A DNA stretch of 29,309 nt, taken from positions 1 through 29,309 of the IMG/VR virus record IMGVR_UViG_3300031977_002685; one strand, given 5' to 3'. Made by a program: the position numbers and the translations under genes. Positions 8,455-15,876 of the stretch are shown one piece after another. The DNA comes from a virus. Under the pieces are notes generated by a model. That model was given only the letters and a program-made list of their open reading frames with translations. It was not told where the DNA came from and made no database searches. Each line of letters starts with the position of its first letter. Positions within the stretch are counted from its first letter, which is position 1.

Positions 8455-8703
8455 TTATCTTTTGGTTGTTGAGTTCTTTTTCTTTGCTTTTTCAATCTGT
8501 TCTCGTTCTTTTTCAAACTCTTTTCCGAGTCTTCCAATCCACCACTCCCTTAATTGGATGGGCAAACTGTAAGCTTCTGCAAAGCTCCAACCACCATATT
8601 GCTTGAGGTAGAACATTTGTTCATAAACAGATTTTATATACTCATTAGTCAGGCCAAAAAAAGTTGGTTGAGAAAGGTAAATCAACAGCATTTTCAGCAT
8701 CAC
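8455..8703 (-). CDS. C-terminal extension of the tail assembly chaperone, probably reached by frameshift
   Basis: This open frame overlaps the end of the gene at 8645-9478 by 59 nt and has no ribosome binding site before its possible starts (GTG/ATG near 8703-8689). Its protein-like part begins just after the shared Phe-Phe: EYIKSVYEQMFYLKQYGG, then AYSLPIQLREWW, then a charged Lys/Glu tail (about residues 20-82). Before that the residues are only a frame-shadow of the upstream gene. At 8662-8656 the message carries seven consecutive T; a +1 (or -2) slip there joins 274 residues of the upstream protein to 66 residues of this frame (340 aa for +1). Short and extended products of this kind are standard for tail assembly chaperones. 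Independent translation by coupling cannot be excluded. Confidence 0.7.
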   Translation of the reverse strand: MMLKMLLIYLSQPTFFGLTNEYIKSVYEQMFYLKQYGGWSFAEAYSLPIQLREWWIGRLGKEFEKEREQIEKAKKKNSTTKR

Positions 8704-9478
8704 AAGATTCGCAAGTGAAATCGTAGCTCATGTCAACATCTGGCCGCGCTCTTTCATATTCTTTGCGAAGATGTGTTGCGTCAAGTGCAGGCATGAGATC
8801 TACAAATTCCTCAACCGTCCTCCTTTCTGATACTCCATTGAGCGTGACAATAATAGCTTTGTATTGGTCAGTCAATGCTGTATCGGGCAACTTTAACTTC
8901 TTTCTTTTTTCTGCTTTTGCAGATAAGATTTTTTCATCATTTCCAGTTAACAAACGACATTCAGCAACAACGCCTGTTTTTGGAAGAGTGATAAAAAATG
9001 TCCCATTGTCAGAAAACTTAATGTCTTCTGGCGTTTCTCTTGTTTTGACTTCTGTAAGATCAAAGCTTTGCTCACAAGCAGCACCACAATGAGTGCAAGT
9101 TACTTGCGCTTCATAATCATTTCCGAATCCACTGATTCTTGATGCAATAATGAGAGCATTCTTGTCTCCGACAAACAAGTCTTGGCATTTAATATTTTTG
9201 TCGATAATAATACTTTCCAACATTCTGTCAATCGCAACACCTTTTTTGAGAAGTGTTTTTGATGTGAGAATGTCAGTTTCTTTCGCTGTCATATAGCGAA
9301 TTTCAATTGTGTCTTTCTCGTGTAAAGGGTGATTTGCAGGATAGAACTTGCCTTTTGTTGGCAAATCAACAAATTCCGTTGGTATTACAAAATTTAAAAG
9401 TGATTGTGCATCCTGCGATACTGCTGGTGAGTCACCATCAGATTGAACTCCCAAGCGAGAGTCATCATTTCTTGGCAT
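8645..9478 (-). CDS. Tail assembly chaperone / baseplate hub assembly protein (T4 gp26/gp51 type)
   Basis: This 277-residue protein has the marks of the T4-baseplate protein family: VDLPTKGKFYPANHPL (about 37-52), IRYMTAKETDILTSKTLLKKG (about 60-80) and DKNALIIASRISGFG (about 105-119). Two Cys pairs, C128-x2-C131 and C256-x2-C259, probably bind one zinc ion. The protein ends TNFFWPD and is followed by an overlapping frame that looks like its natural continuation (8455). It lies between the tail tube and the tape measure, where tail assembly chaperones are encoded; these hold the tape measure before the tube polymerises. The start ATG has a TAAGAGG site. Which T4 gene is the closest relative is not certain. 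Confidence 0.75.
   Translation of the reverse strand: MPRNDDSRLGVQSDGDSPAVSQDAQSLLNFVIPTEFVDLPTKGKFYPANHPLHEKDTIEIRYMTAKETDILTSKTLLKKGVAIDRMLESIIIDKNIKCQDLFVGDKNALIIASRISGFGNDYEAQVTCTHCGAACEQSFDLTEVKTRETPEDIKFSDNGTFFITLPKTGVVAECRLLTGNDEKILSAKAEKRKKLKLPDTALTDQYKAIIVTLNGVSERRTVEEFVDLMPALDATHLRKEYERARPDVDMSYDFTCESCDAENAVDLPFSTNFFWPD
8656..8662 (-). other. Probable programmed ribosomal frameshift site (seven T)
   Basis: The message reads AAC TTT TTT TGG in the chaperone frame, three codons before its stop. tRNA-Phe in the P site can slip +1 on TTTT and keep full pairing, leading into GGC CTG ACT and the extension frame. A -2 slip reaches the same frame with one extra Phe; a -1 slip would not. 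Confidence 0.6.
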
Positions 9479-9497
9479 ATAAACCTCTTAATTTATT

Positions 9498-10061
9498 TTA
9501 GTTAGCTCCTGAAGTTTGTGGGAACTTGCCAACGCCATTTACATTTAGATAAGCGTTGTCATATCTAACAGTAACTTCAACATTTAGTAGACCTTCATCT
9601 TCATATGAAAGGTCGCCAAAGGTTGCATTTGTTACGAAAGGATTGTTAAGCACCCATTCTTCAACTGTGTTTCCGTCTGAATCGAGAGTTTTAATTCTCA
9701 TTTGGCCCAAAGCTTGAACAGATTTTCTTTTTGAAACTGTTGCAAGTGTATCTGGACCTTGTGGAGTTAGTGGCAATTCATATCCAGCATTCTCAAGAAT
9801 TGTCATCAAATCCTTTGATGCATTTGAGTCTGGATCAACTGTGTCAACGATTGTAAAATTGATTTCGTTCCACTCAACACTTCCTGGATAATGGAATGTG
9901 TGATTTAGATATTTGTGACTATCTGTGTTAATAGTGAAAGAAGGCTTGGTAACACTCTTAATCAAGTATTGCTTAATGCCTAATGAAGCTCCTCCTGGAA
10001 TGCTTAATACAAATCGATAACCTCTTTTAGGTTCTAAGTTGGGATCTTGCCAAAAACTCAT
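9498..10061 (-). CDS. gp19: Tail tube protein (T4 gp19-like)
   Basis: This 187-residue protein stacks as hexameric rings to form the inner tail tube through which DNA passes. The N-terminus (MSFWQDPNLEPKRGYRF) and the KSVTKPSFTIN...KYLNHTFHYPGSVEW stretch (about 36-60) are hallmarks of gp19-like tubes in T4-type phages. The C-terminal part, with NPFVTNATFGDLSYEDEGLL (about 139-158), fits the conserved beta-strand tail of the family. Length is close to T4 gp19 (163 aa). It follows the sheath gene with a 38-nt gap holding an ACTATTTA motif and a TAGGAGAA ribosome site. The tube is needed in many copies, which suits its own promoter candidate. Confidence 0.92.
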   Translation of the reverse strand: MSFWQDPNLEPKRGYRFVLSIPGGASLGIKQYLIKSVTKPSFTINTDSHKYLNHTFHYPGSVEWNEINFTIVDTVDPDSNASKDLMTILENAGYELPLTPQGPDTLATVSKRKSVQALGQMRIKTLDSDGNTVEEWVLNNPFVTNATFGDLSYEDEGLLNVEVTVRYDNAYLNVNGVGKFPQTSGAN

Positions 10062-10080
10062 GTGTTATATTCTCCTAATC

Positions 10081-10088
10081 TAAATAGT
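10081..10088 (-). promoter_or_regulatory. Late promoter motif candidate (ACTATTTA) before the tube gene
   Basis: Exact ACTATTTA on the coding strand, 19 nt before the ATG at 10061, in the short gap between sheath and tube genes. The TAGGAGAA ribosome site lies between motif and start. Confidence 0.55.
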
Positions 10089-10099
10089 CATCTTTGACA

Positions 10100-13015
10100 C
10101 TAATCTTCAAAAGATGCTCCACTATTTGTAATTACAAAGTCAATCGCGATAAACTCAATTGCTTTTGCAGGTTTTAAGAAGATTTTTGCATACATTGTGT
10201 TTCTGTCAATTAAGTCAGGAGTAGTTGTTGAGCGATCCAACAATACTCTGTAGTCTTCCAAACCAAGTCTTACCTTAACTGAGTCAAGGAATGGAACAAC
10301 TTGACCAGTAAATCTATCCCATGTTGATTCAACATTTTGGTCGAACAACAATCTTGCAGAGATTCTAGAAATTTCTTTCTTAACATAAATCAACATTCTT
10401 CTGACATTAACTCTATCAAGAGCTGATGGAGTAATTTGAAGTGTCTTTTGTCCAAAAATTACAATTCCTTCTGCTGGGAATTGAGCAATTGGGTTAATGT
10501 TTGCTTCATAAAGCTTGTCTCTGTCTTTAGATGTCAATCTTTGTTTGACGCCAATGACAGGGATACCAGCAGCACCTTCAGTTAGACCACCGCGAGTAAA
10601 GCCAGCAGGAGCGAACCAAAGCTCAGAGTTTGCTTCTGTGCTTGAGTAAGTTCCGAAAGCAGCGATTGATGGAGGTGCCCAAAGCGAGAGACCTGTGTTG
10701 TCGTCTTTGATTCTTACCCAAGGATAATAAGCTGAACCGTAGCTGTTGTTGATTTGTCTATTATTAAGAGTATCAACAGCAGTTTGAACATTTCCAACAA
10801 CAGTTGAGTCAGAATCGCTAGCAACATAACTTGCTCTGTCTTCGCGAGGCAAGTAGTTTCCTTCGATATCAATGATTGCCATTGCATCTCCGCGACTCTC
10901 ACAAACTTTCAACATTTGATTTGTCAAGCCTTCTGTCCAGATGCCTGGAGCAGTAAGCATGTTGCAATCAATTACTTCTGGGTCGCTAACTGCATCAATT
11001 GCACACTTAACAGAGTTGTAAGCATAGCTGTTAAACTCAGTAATTGTTGAAGTGTTAGTTCCGCCGAGAACATAATTGTTAAATGGATTTCTTTCTGTGA
11101 TGTCAAGGCCATCAAATCCGCCAACGATTGGCATTGTGAATTGGTCAAAGCCAGCATCAAGAACATTTTTGTAAGTTGCACCAGAGCCAGTAGCAGTTAA
11201 TGAAAGGCTGCTTGCGCGGGAACCTGAAAGGTAGAATCCTTGTGTTGTTGATGGGGTATTTGTTACTACTGGAGCACTACCAGAATGCCTTGTGATGTCA
11301 TCAAGAGAGAAGACATAAGAGAATTCTGTGTAACTATTTTCAGTATCAAATGTTCCAATCAAGTTATCATTTAAGCCTCTAACAACATCAACATAAGAAT
11401 TTTCAAATCTGTTTGAGCTTCCTGATTTTGTTGTGTCAACGCCAAAGTAAGCGTCTTTTGGACTTGCCAAGTCACCAGTTTCAGTTGATCTTCTTAAGCG
11501 TGTTTTTGGAAATGCGAAAGAACCAGTGAATGAGCCACCAAAATATACAAGAGGATTTCCTGTTGCTCCACCAGAGCCTGTATTCATGTTTTGAACCATC
11601 GCTTCTGCAAAACCAGTTGAAGGGTCGCCAAATGCAGATGCACTTGTTTGAGTTGCGCTATCGATTGACCAACCTTTGTATCTTAATGGACCGAAATATC
11701 CAAATGGAAGAAGTTCAGGATCGGTCGCTCCGCCATGAACATCAGGATTCATATCCACATAAATATATTTTGAGCGATTTGGGAAATCTCCATATTCTCT
11801 AAATCTACGGTCAGTATCAGACCATTCTGCATAACTATTACCGATTTTCTCAGCAATGTAGTTTCTAGAATATGGATTCAGTGTGCAGTTCGTAAATACT
11901 TCAAGCGGTTGAGCAGCATTGTCTGTATCTTTTGCATCTCTAATTTCTACTGTGAAAGAGCCATATTTCTCAATATCGTTTGCAGATGGCCTAATATCTC
12001 TAATTGAAACTTTGATATTTGACTGATTCCATTGGCCACCCTCAAGAGATTTAAACTTGAAGAGTTTTTGCATGTTTCTTGGGCTATAGTCTCCAGGAGC
12101 ACCACCCATGTCTTGGCCAATAACCCAGCCAGTTTCTGCTTTTGTAAGGCTTGCACGGTTGATATTTGCATCAGTTGAGCTGTTGTGAAGAGGAAGAACA
12201 ACTCCAAAAACATTTCCGCCTGCGCCATTGTTAGTGATTGCTTCATCTATATCTCTGTCAAATGTTTCCCCAAGGAAGTAATTTTTTACAGAGCCAGATG
12301 CATATTCACGAGTATTGTCTACTAAAGTTGGATTTGTGCTAAAGACTTTACGAATATAATTTTTTGAATTTTCATTAAAATTAAATGTAAGAGTTTCAGT
12401 AACTGCCCCAGATGAGCTTCTGATAACTGCATTAAATTCAAGACCAGTCCCAGCTGATTCAATAAGATGGTTTGTGCTTGCTGTTGTATTTACCTCACCA
12501 GCGATTGTTCCAGATAAACCAACATTACCATCTTGGCAATAGAATGTTGCTGCAAGTGTTCCAGTTTGAGCTGTTCCACTATTAATCAAGAACAAGCCAT
12601 ATGCCGCACCTCCAGATAGGTTAGTGCTGACAGGAGAACTACCAATTTGCCAACCTGCTTCACCAGCAGCTGTAGCGTCAGTATTTGCACGACCAAGAAG
12701 TCTCACATAAGTGATTGGGTTATTGTTTTTTAACCATGCTTGTGCTGCATAGGCACCGTATGTAGGAGCAACGCCATAACCTCCATCTCTCCAAATATCT
12801 CCACCTTTGTTACCAGCCTCTGGTGAACCAAAGATTTCAACAAATTCAGAAAATGAAGAAACTTTAACAGGTCTTAGACCTGGACCTTGGTTTGCTGTCC
12901 CGATGATTACAGGACCAATGTTTTCTGGAATTTGAGGTAATTGAGAGTTATCAATTTCTGCGATTTGCACTCCTGGTGATACAAATCTAAATTTATCGAC
13001 GCCGGTTTTAGCCAT
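10100..13015 (-). CDS. gp18: Tail sheath protein (T4 gp18-like)
   Basis: This 971-residue protein forms the contractile sheath around the tube. The N-terminus (FVSPGVQIAEID, about 11-22; VIIGTANQGPG, about 36-46) and the C-terminal domain (GIVIFGQKTL at about 850, RVNVRRMLIYVKKEISR just after, YAKIFLKPAKAIEFI near the end) are clear sheath signatures. It is much longer than T4 gp18 (659 aa). The extra length lies in the middle (about 110-640), Gly/Ser/Thr/Asn rich and beta-like, probably surface-exposed protrusion domains. Two copies of the late promoter motif sit upstream, and the AAGGAGA ribosome site is strong. It is followed directly by the tube gene. Confidence 0.93.
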   Translation of the reverse strand: MAKTGVDKFRFVSPGVQIAEIDNSQLPQIPENIGPVIIGTANQGPGLRPVKVSSFSEFVEIFGSPEAGNKGGDIWRDGGYGVAPTYGAYAAQAWLKNNNPITYVRLLGRANTDATAAGEAGWQIGSSPVSTNLSGGAAYGLFLINSGTAQTGTLAATFYCQDGNVGLSGTIAGEVNTTASTNHLIESAGTGLEFNAVIRSSSGAVTETLTFNFNENSKNYIRKVFSTNPTLVDNTREYASGSVKNYFLGETFDRDIDEAITNNGAGGNVFGVVLPLHNSSTDANINRASLTKAETGWVIGQDMGGAPGDYSPRNMQKLFKFKSLEGGQWNQSNIKVSIRDIRPSANDIEKYGSFTVEIRDAKDTDNAAQPLEVFTNCTLNPYSRNYIAEKIGNSYAEWSDTDRRFREYGDFPNRSKYIYVDMNPDVHGGATDPELLPFGYFGPLRYKGWSIDSATQTSASAFGDPSTGFAEAMVQNMNTGSGGATGNPLVYFGGSFTGSFAFPKTRLRRSTETGDLASPKDAYFGVDTTKSGSSNRFENSYVDVVRGLNDNLIGTFDTENSYTEFSYVFSLDDITRHSGSAPVVTNTPSTTQGFYLSGSRASSLSLTATGSGATYKNVLDAGFDQFTMPIVGGFDGLDITERNPFNNYVLGGTNTSTITEFNSYAYNSVKCAIDAVSDPEVIDCNMLTAPGIWTEGLTNQMLKVCESRGDAMAIIDIEGNYLPREDRASYVASDSDSTVVGNVQTAVDTLNNRQINNSYGSAYYPWVRIKDDNTGLSLWAPPSIAAFGTYSSTEANSELWFAPAGFTRGGLTEGAAGIPVIGVKQRLTSKDRDKLYEANINPIAQFPAEGIVIFGQKTLQITPSALDRVNVRRMLIYVKKEISRISARLLFDQNVESTWDRFTGQVVPFLDSVKVRLGLEDYRVLLDRSTTTPDLIDRNTMYAKIFLKPAKAIEFIAIDFVITNSGASFED

Positions 13016-13040
13016 TTATGGGAATCTCCTTACATAGTAA

Positions 13041-13068
13041 TAAATACTTAAATTCTATAATAAATAGT
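13041..13068 (-). promoter_or_regulatory. Paired late promoter motifs before the sheath gene
   Basis: Two copies on the coding strand: ACTATTTA at 13068-13061 and AGTATTTA at 13048-13041, exactly 20 bp (two helical turns) apart, the nearer one 25 nt before the ATG at 13015. They lie in an 82-nt gap with no visible terminator. Confidence 0.5.
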
Positions 13069-13097
13069 ATGGTATGCCTCCAAAAGACAAGGAAACA

Positions 13098-13985
13098 TTA
13101 ATCGTTATACTTTCCGCCCTTCCAGTCTGGAATGTCTCCGAATATCACATGTTCTCTTGGAGTCCTTACTGCAACAGCATTTTCTCTTCTTACGACAAAA
13201 GGTTGTTTTTGGTTTGAATCAGCACCAATCAAATAGCCAAGAACTTTCATATTGACGGTTGTCTCATAAACGCGAGTTTCTTCTGTCAATTCTGTTATGT
13301 TATTGTTTGATGAGAAGTCAGACTGCATAAAAGATTCATATCTGTGGCCTTGATGACTTAGCAAGACTCTATAATTAATTCCACCTGCATTTACAACAAA
13401 AGGCTGAATAAGTTCGTTAATCTGTTGTTGATATTCTGTTCTTATGCTGATTGTATAATCTACGCTGACATACACTGGCATTGGAACTGTAATTGTTTCA
13501 TAAACAACTTTTTTATCTTTCTTTTTATTTGGAAAGTTTATTTGCCCACCAGTTGGTTGAACGACTCCATTAACACCATATCTTCTTGCAGAGTCAGCAT
13601 TTAAAAAATTGCCTGTCTTGTCTTGTTTTATTTCACGAGCAATTGTTACTGATCCGCCTTTCTTATCTCCAACAGGATCAACATTGCCATAAAAATATCC
13701 TTTATCTGATAGATCTTTTGTGAATCCATTTCTTTGAAGGGTAATGATCGGAAAGATCAAAGCACCTTCACTATCACGCAAATCTTTATTGTTTTTGATC
13801 TGATTAGCTCGCTCTCCAGCAACCCAAACGATTGGGACTTTTTTAAATCCTTTGTTTGTTGTGCATGATAAGTCAAGTTCTTTCGTAAGCCAATTATAAA
13901 TCGAATAATCAATTGTTTCCAATGTTGATGGCTCAAAAGGAAGAATCTGCTTCATTGTATCATCTTTTTTGTTTGAATCTGACAT
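13098..13985 (-). CDS. gp15: Tail terminator / sheath-stabilising neck protein (T4 gp15-like)
   Basis: This 295-residue protein probably caps the top of the tail and joins it to the neck. Two regions match the gp15 pattern: KKVPIVWVAGERA..., followed by FPIITLQRNGF (about 47-86), compares with the VPITYAS...LPRINLHL segment of T4 gp15. YVSVDYTISIRTEYQQQINE (about 172-191), followed by LIQPFV, compares with YELSIFTRYEDDMFQIVEQ. Size is close to T4 gp15 (272 aa). It is the last of three neck genes before the sheath. The start is 2 nt after the upstream stop with only a weak ribosome site, suggesting translational coupling. Confidence 0.78.
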   Translation of the reverse strand: MSDSNKKDDTMKQILPFEPSTLETIDYSIYNWLTKELDLSCTTNKGFKKVPIVWVAGERANQIKNNKDLRDSEGALIFPIITLQRNGFTKDLSDKGYFYGNVDPVGDKKGGSVTIAREIKQDKTGNFLNADSARRYGVNGVVQPTGGQINFPNKKKDKKVVYETITVPMPVYVSVDYTISIRTEYQQQINELIQPFVVNAGGINYRVLLSHQGHRYESFMQSDFSSNNNITELTEETRVYETTVNMKVLGYLIGADSNQKQPFVVRRENAVAVRTPREHVIFGDIPDWKGGKYND

Positions 13986-13987
13986 TT

Positions 13988-14479
13988 TTATTTAGCATCA
14001 AAAAGACCTTGGCGAGCACGATAACATTTAGCTGAGATTTCAACTTTGTGTGCTGTTTGGCCAAATAGCTCTCTTGGTTGAGAAAGTGTGACGATCTCAT
14101 AATATGCAGAACCATATAAAATAAAATCACCTTCTCTTACAAAAAGATCTTGATCTTCTGTTAATCTCCTTTTGTGAAAATGAATGGTAACTGATGATAA
14201 CCTATCAACACCATAATTTGTAGTAGTTGTTTCAGAGCCTTCCCAATCGACAAGAGCATAAACTCGAATAGGAGGTAAAAAGTTTTTCTCAATAGCTTCG
14301 CCATACAATGGATGAAAGTTTGTATGAACATTGCTTATTGGATAATATAAGACTGTTTGTCCAATAACTCTTTCGATTAACTCATCGTTAACTTGCTTAA
14401 CTAAATCTCTTTCTTTTTGGTTAAAAAAGAGTGGAGGAGGCGGAGCATCTGGTCTATTCCATTTGTTGTCGTCTGACAT
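13988..14479 (-). CDS. gp14: Neck protein (T4 gp14-like)
   Basis: This 163-residue protein is a probable head-tail connector. Its layout follows T4 gp14 in short form: YPISNVHTNFHPLYGEAIEK (about 46-65), a YALVDWEGSETTTTNYGVD stretch (about 74-92) corresponding to the Glu/Gly region before the conserved beta strands, then REGDFILYGSAYYEIV (about 114-129) and LFGQTAHKVEISAKCY (about 136-151), matching the GDLIYFP..LFEI and QLGQNAIRKITAGKF pattern. T4 gp14 is longer (256 aa), so the ends are reduced. The ribosome site AAGGAGG is perfect. It lies between the gp13-like and gp15-like genes, the same order as in T4. Confidence 0.68.
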   Translation of the reverse strand: MSDDNKWNRPDAPPPPLFFNQKERDLVKQVNDELIERVIGQTVLYYPISNVHTNFHPLYGEAIEKNFLPPIRVYALVDWEGSETTTTNYGVDRLSSVTIHFHKRRLTEDQDLFVREGDFILYGSAYYEIVTLSQPRELFGQTAHKVEISAKCYRARQGLFDAK

Positions 14480-14490
14480 TTAAAGCCTCC

Positions 14491-15765
14491 TTATCCTACA
14501 TAAATTGACATAGGAACATTTACTTGAATTCTATTTGCATCTTCTGCCATCTTAGCATCGCCCTCTACCATTGCATCATATGTTAGAGAATCCAGAATTT
14601 GTTTTAATTCTTCTTTCAATGCGCTTTGTTCATCTTTTGCTTGCGATAAAAGCTCTGATGCATTTAATTGAATGTCGTTTCCTGGGATTGGAATTGAGCC
14701 AAACTTGCCTCTGACTTGCCCAAGCATTTCTTTTGAAACTGCTAAAGCATATTTTCTAATCCATTGCTTACCAATTGAGTTAATGTTTTCGTATGGTATG
14801 TTTGCAAATGGAAGTGTGTTTACATTATTGACTCCATCAACGCCATCTTTTCTTGTTGGATCTGAATCCCAAGCGTCTTGAGGGATGGTAAACTCAAACC
14901 ATATTTTTGTTGGTCCACCATTTCCAACATTAGCATATGCTGGATAAATGCTTATTCTATTGTCTCTAATCTCGTATGAATAGTGAGATGCTCTTGTATA
15001 AAGATTTGTTTCAAATGCCATTGCTTGTAATTTATTTTGCCAAGCTGGAACAATCTCGAATGTCGATTCATCAGAATATTGGCCATATGTATTTAAATTG
15101 CCAACAACATTTAATCCGCCATAATACCCATAAAATCTCCACATAGCTGAAGGAGACTTGTAATATACTCTTCTGATTGCAATTCTTTTGTTATTAACAG
15201 AGCCACTAAAATCAACACCAGAATTTAAAGATGCAGACTGAACAACTTCTTGCAAATCATATGTTTGTTGATTGTTGGATAGTCCAAATGATGCAGTATA
15301 TATTCTTGCATCACCAAGAGCTGCTTCTTGAGCCAAGCCATCAGCAATTCTTCGTCCATACTCGAAAGTAAATTTTGGAAATTTAAGAGCAACATGAGTC
15401 CCGCTTAAAGATGATGAAAGAGGGCCAGCTTTTAATTCGCCTTTATGATCAAATGTTCCTGTTGTTGCCCCAAGAAAGTTGGAGAGAACATTTTTTGCTT
15501 GATGATTGTTAATGATGTATGAATATTCTAAACAAGCAATTTCATAAGATGCATATACATTTTCTTCTTTTAATTCGATATCAAGAACATCACCGCCAAG
15601 CATTTTATATGTAAATGCAACTTGGTCAACGGCACCAGAAACAAAATCTGTCGATGTTGAATATATTCCATATGGAAGAGAACCAGTAACATTTCCACTA
15701 TTGCCTGTAACGGGCAAGACCACCACACTTGAATTTTGAACAGGAGTTAGAACTGGAACTGACAT
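14491..15765 (-). CDS. gp13: Neck protein (T4 gp13-like)
   Basis: This 424-residue protein is a probable neck/connector component. The part most diagnostic of gp13-like proteins is C-terminal: IRKYALAVSKEMLGQVRGKFGSIPIPG (about 336-362), then a Leu/Glu-rich helix. The N-terminal half (LDIELKEENVYASYEIACLEY at about 57-77) fits the helical start of the family, and the middle (about 140-300) is beta-rich. It is longer than T4 gp13 (309 aa). I chose the ATG at 15765 because GAGAGG lies 7 nt upstream; an in-frame TTG 15 nt earlier sits upstream of that site. An ACTATTTA motif is 17 nt before the start, just after the capsid terminator. Confidence 0.72.
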   Translation of the reverse strand: MSVPVLTPVQNSSVVVLPVTGNSGNVTGSLPYGIYSTSTDFVSGAVDQVAFTYKMLGGDVLDIELKEENVYASYEIACLEYSYIINNHQAKNVLSNFLGATTGTFDHKGELKAGPLSSSLSGTHVALKFPKFTFEYGRRIADGLAQEAALGDARIYTASFGLSNNQQTYDLQEVVQSASLNSGVDFSGSVNNKRIAIRRVYYKSPSAMWRFYGYYGGLNVVGNLNTYGQYSDESTFEIVPAWQNKLQAMAFETNLYTRASHYSYEIRDNRISIYPAYANVGNGGPTKIWFEFTIPQDAWDSDPTRKDGVDGVNNVNTLPFANIPYENINSIGKQWIRKYALAVSKEMLGQVRGKFGSIPIPGNDIQLNASELLSQAKDEQSALKEELKQILDSLTYDAMVEGDAKMAEDANRIQVNVPMSIYVG

Positions 15766-15782
15766 ATATATACCTCTCAATC

Positions 15783-15790
15783 TAAATAGT
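15783..15790 (-). promoter_or_regulatory. Late promoter motif candidate (ACTATTTA) at the start of the neck unit
   Basis: Exact ACTATTTA on the coding strand, 17 nt before the ATG at 15765 and 20 nt beyond the capsid-gene terminator. The terminator-then-motif layout repeats that at 8.4 kb. Confidence 0.58.
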
Positions 15791-15810
15791 GGAAAATGGC
15801 ACTAAATGGT

Positions 15811-15849
15811 AAAATAAAAAGCCCTACCCTCCATAAAGGAAGATAGGGC
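15811..15849 (-). terminator. Strong Rho-independent terminator after the major capsid gene
   Basis: On the minus strand a 12-bp stem (GCCCTATCTTCC / GGAGGGTAGGGC, two G-U pairs) closes a 5-nt loop and is followed by TTTTTATTTT. It lies 27 nt after the capsid stop codon, which is itself backed by a second in-frame TAG. Confidence 0.93.
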
Positions 15850-15876
15850 CTGAAGATTAATAACTAATTGCTAGAA

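Noticed and set aside
15766-15780. Upstream TTG start for the gp13-like gene
   Set aside because: It would place the ribosome site GAGAGG inside the coding region; the ATG at 15765 has correct spacing.
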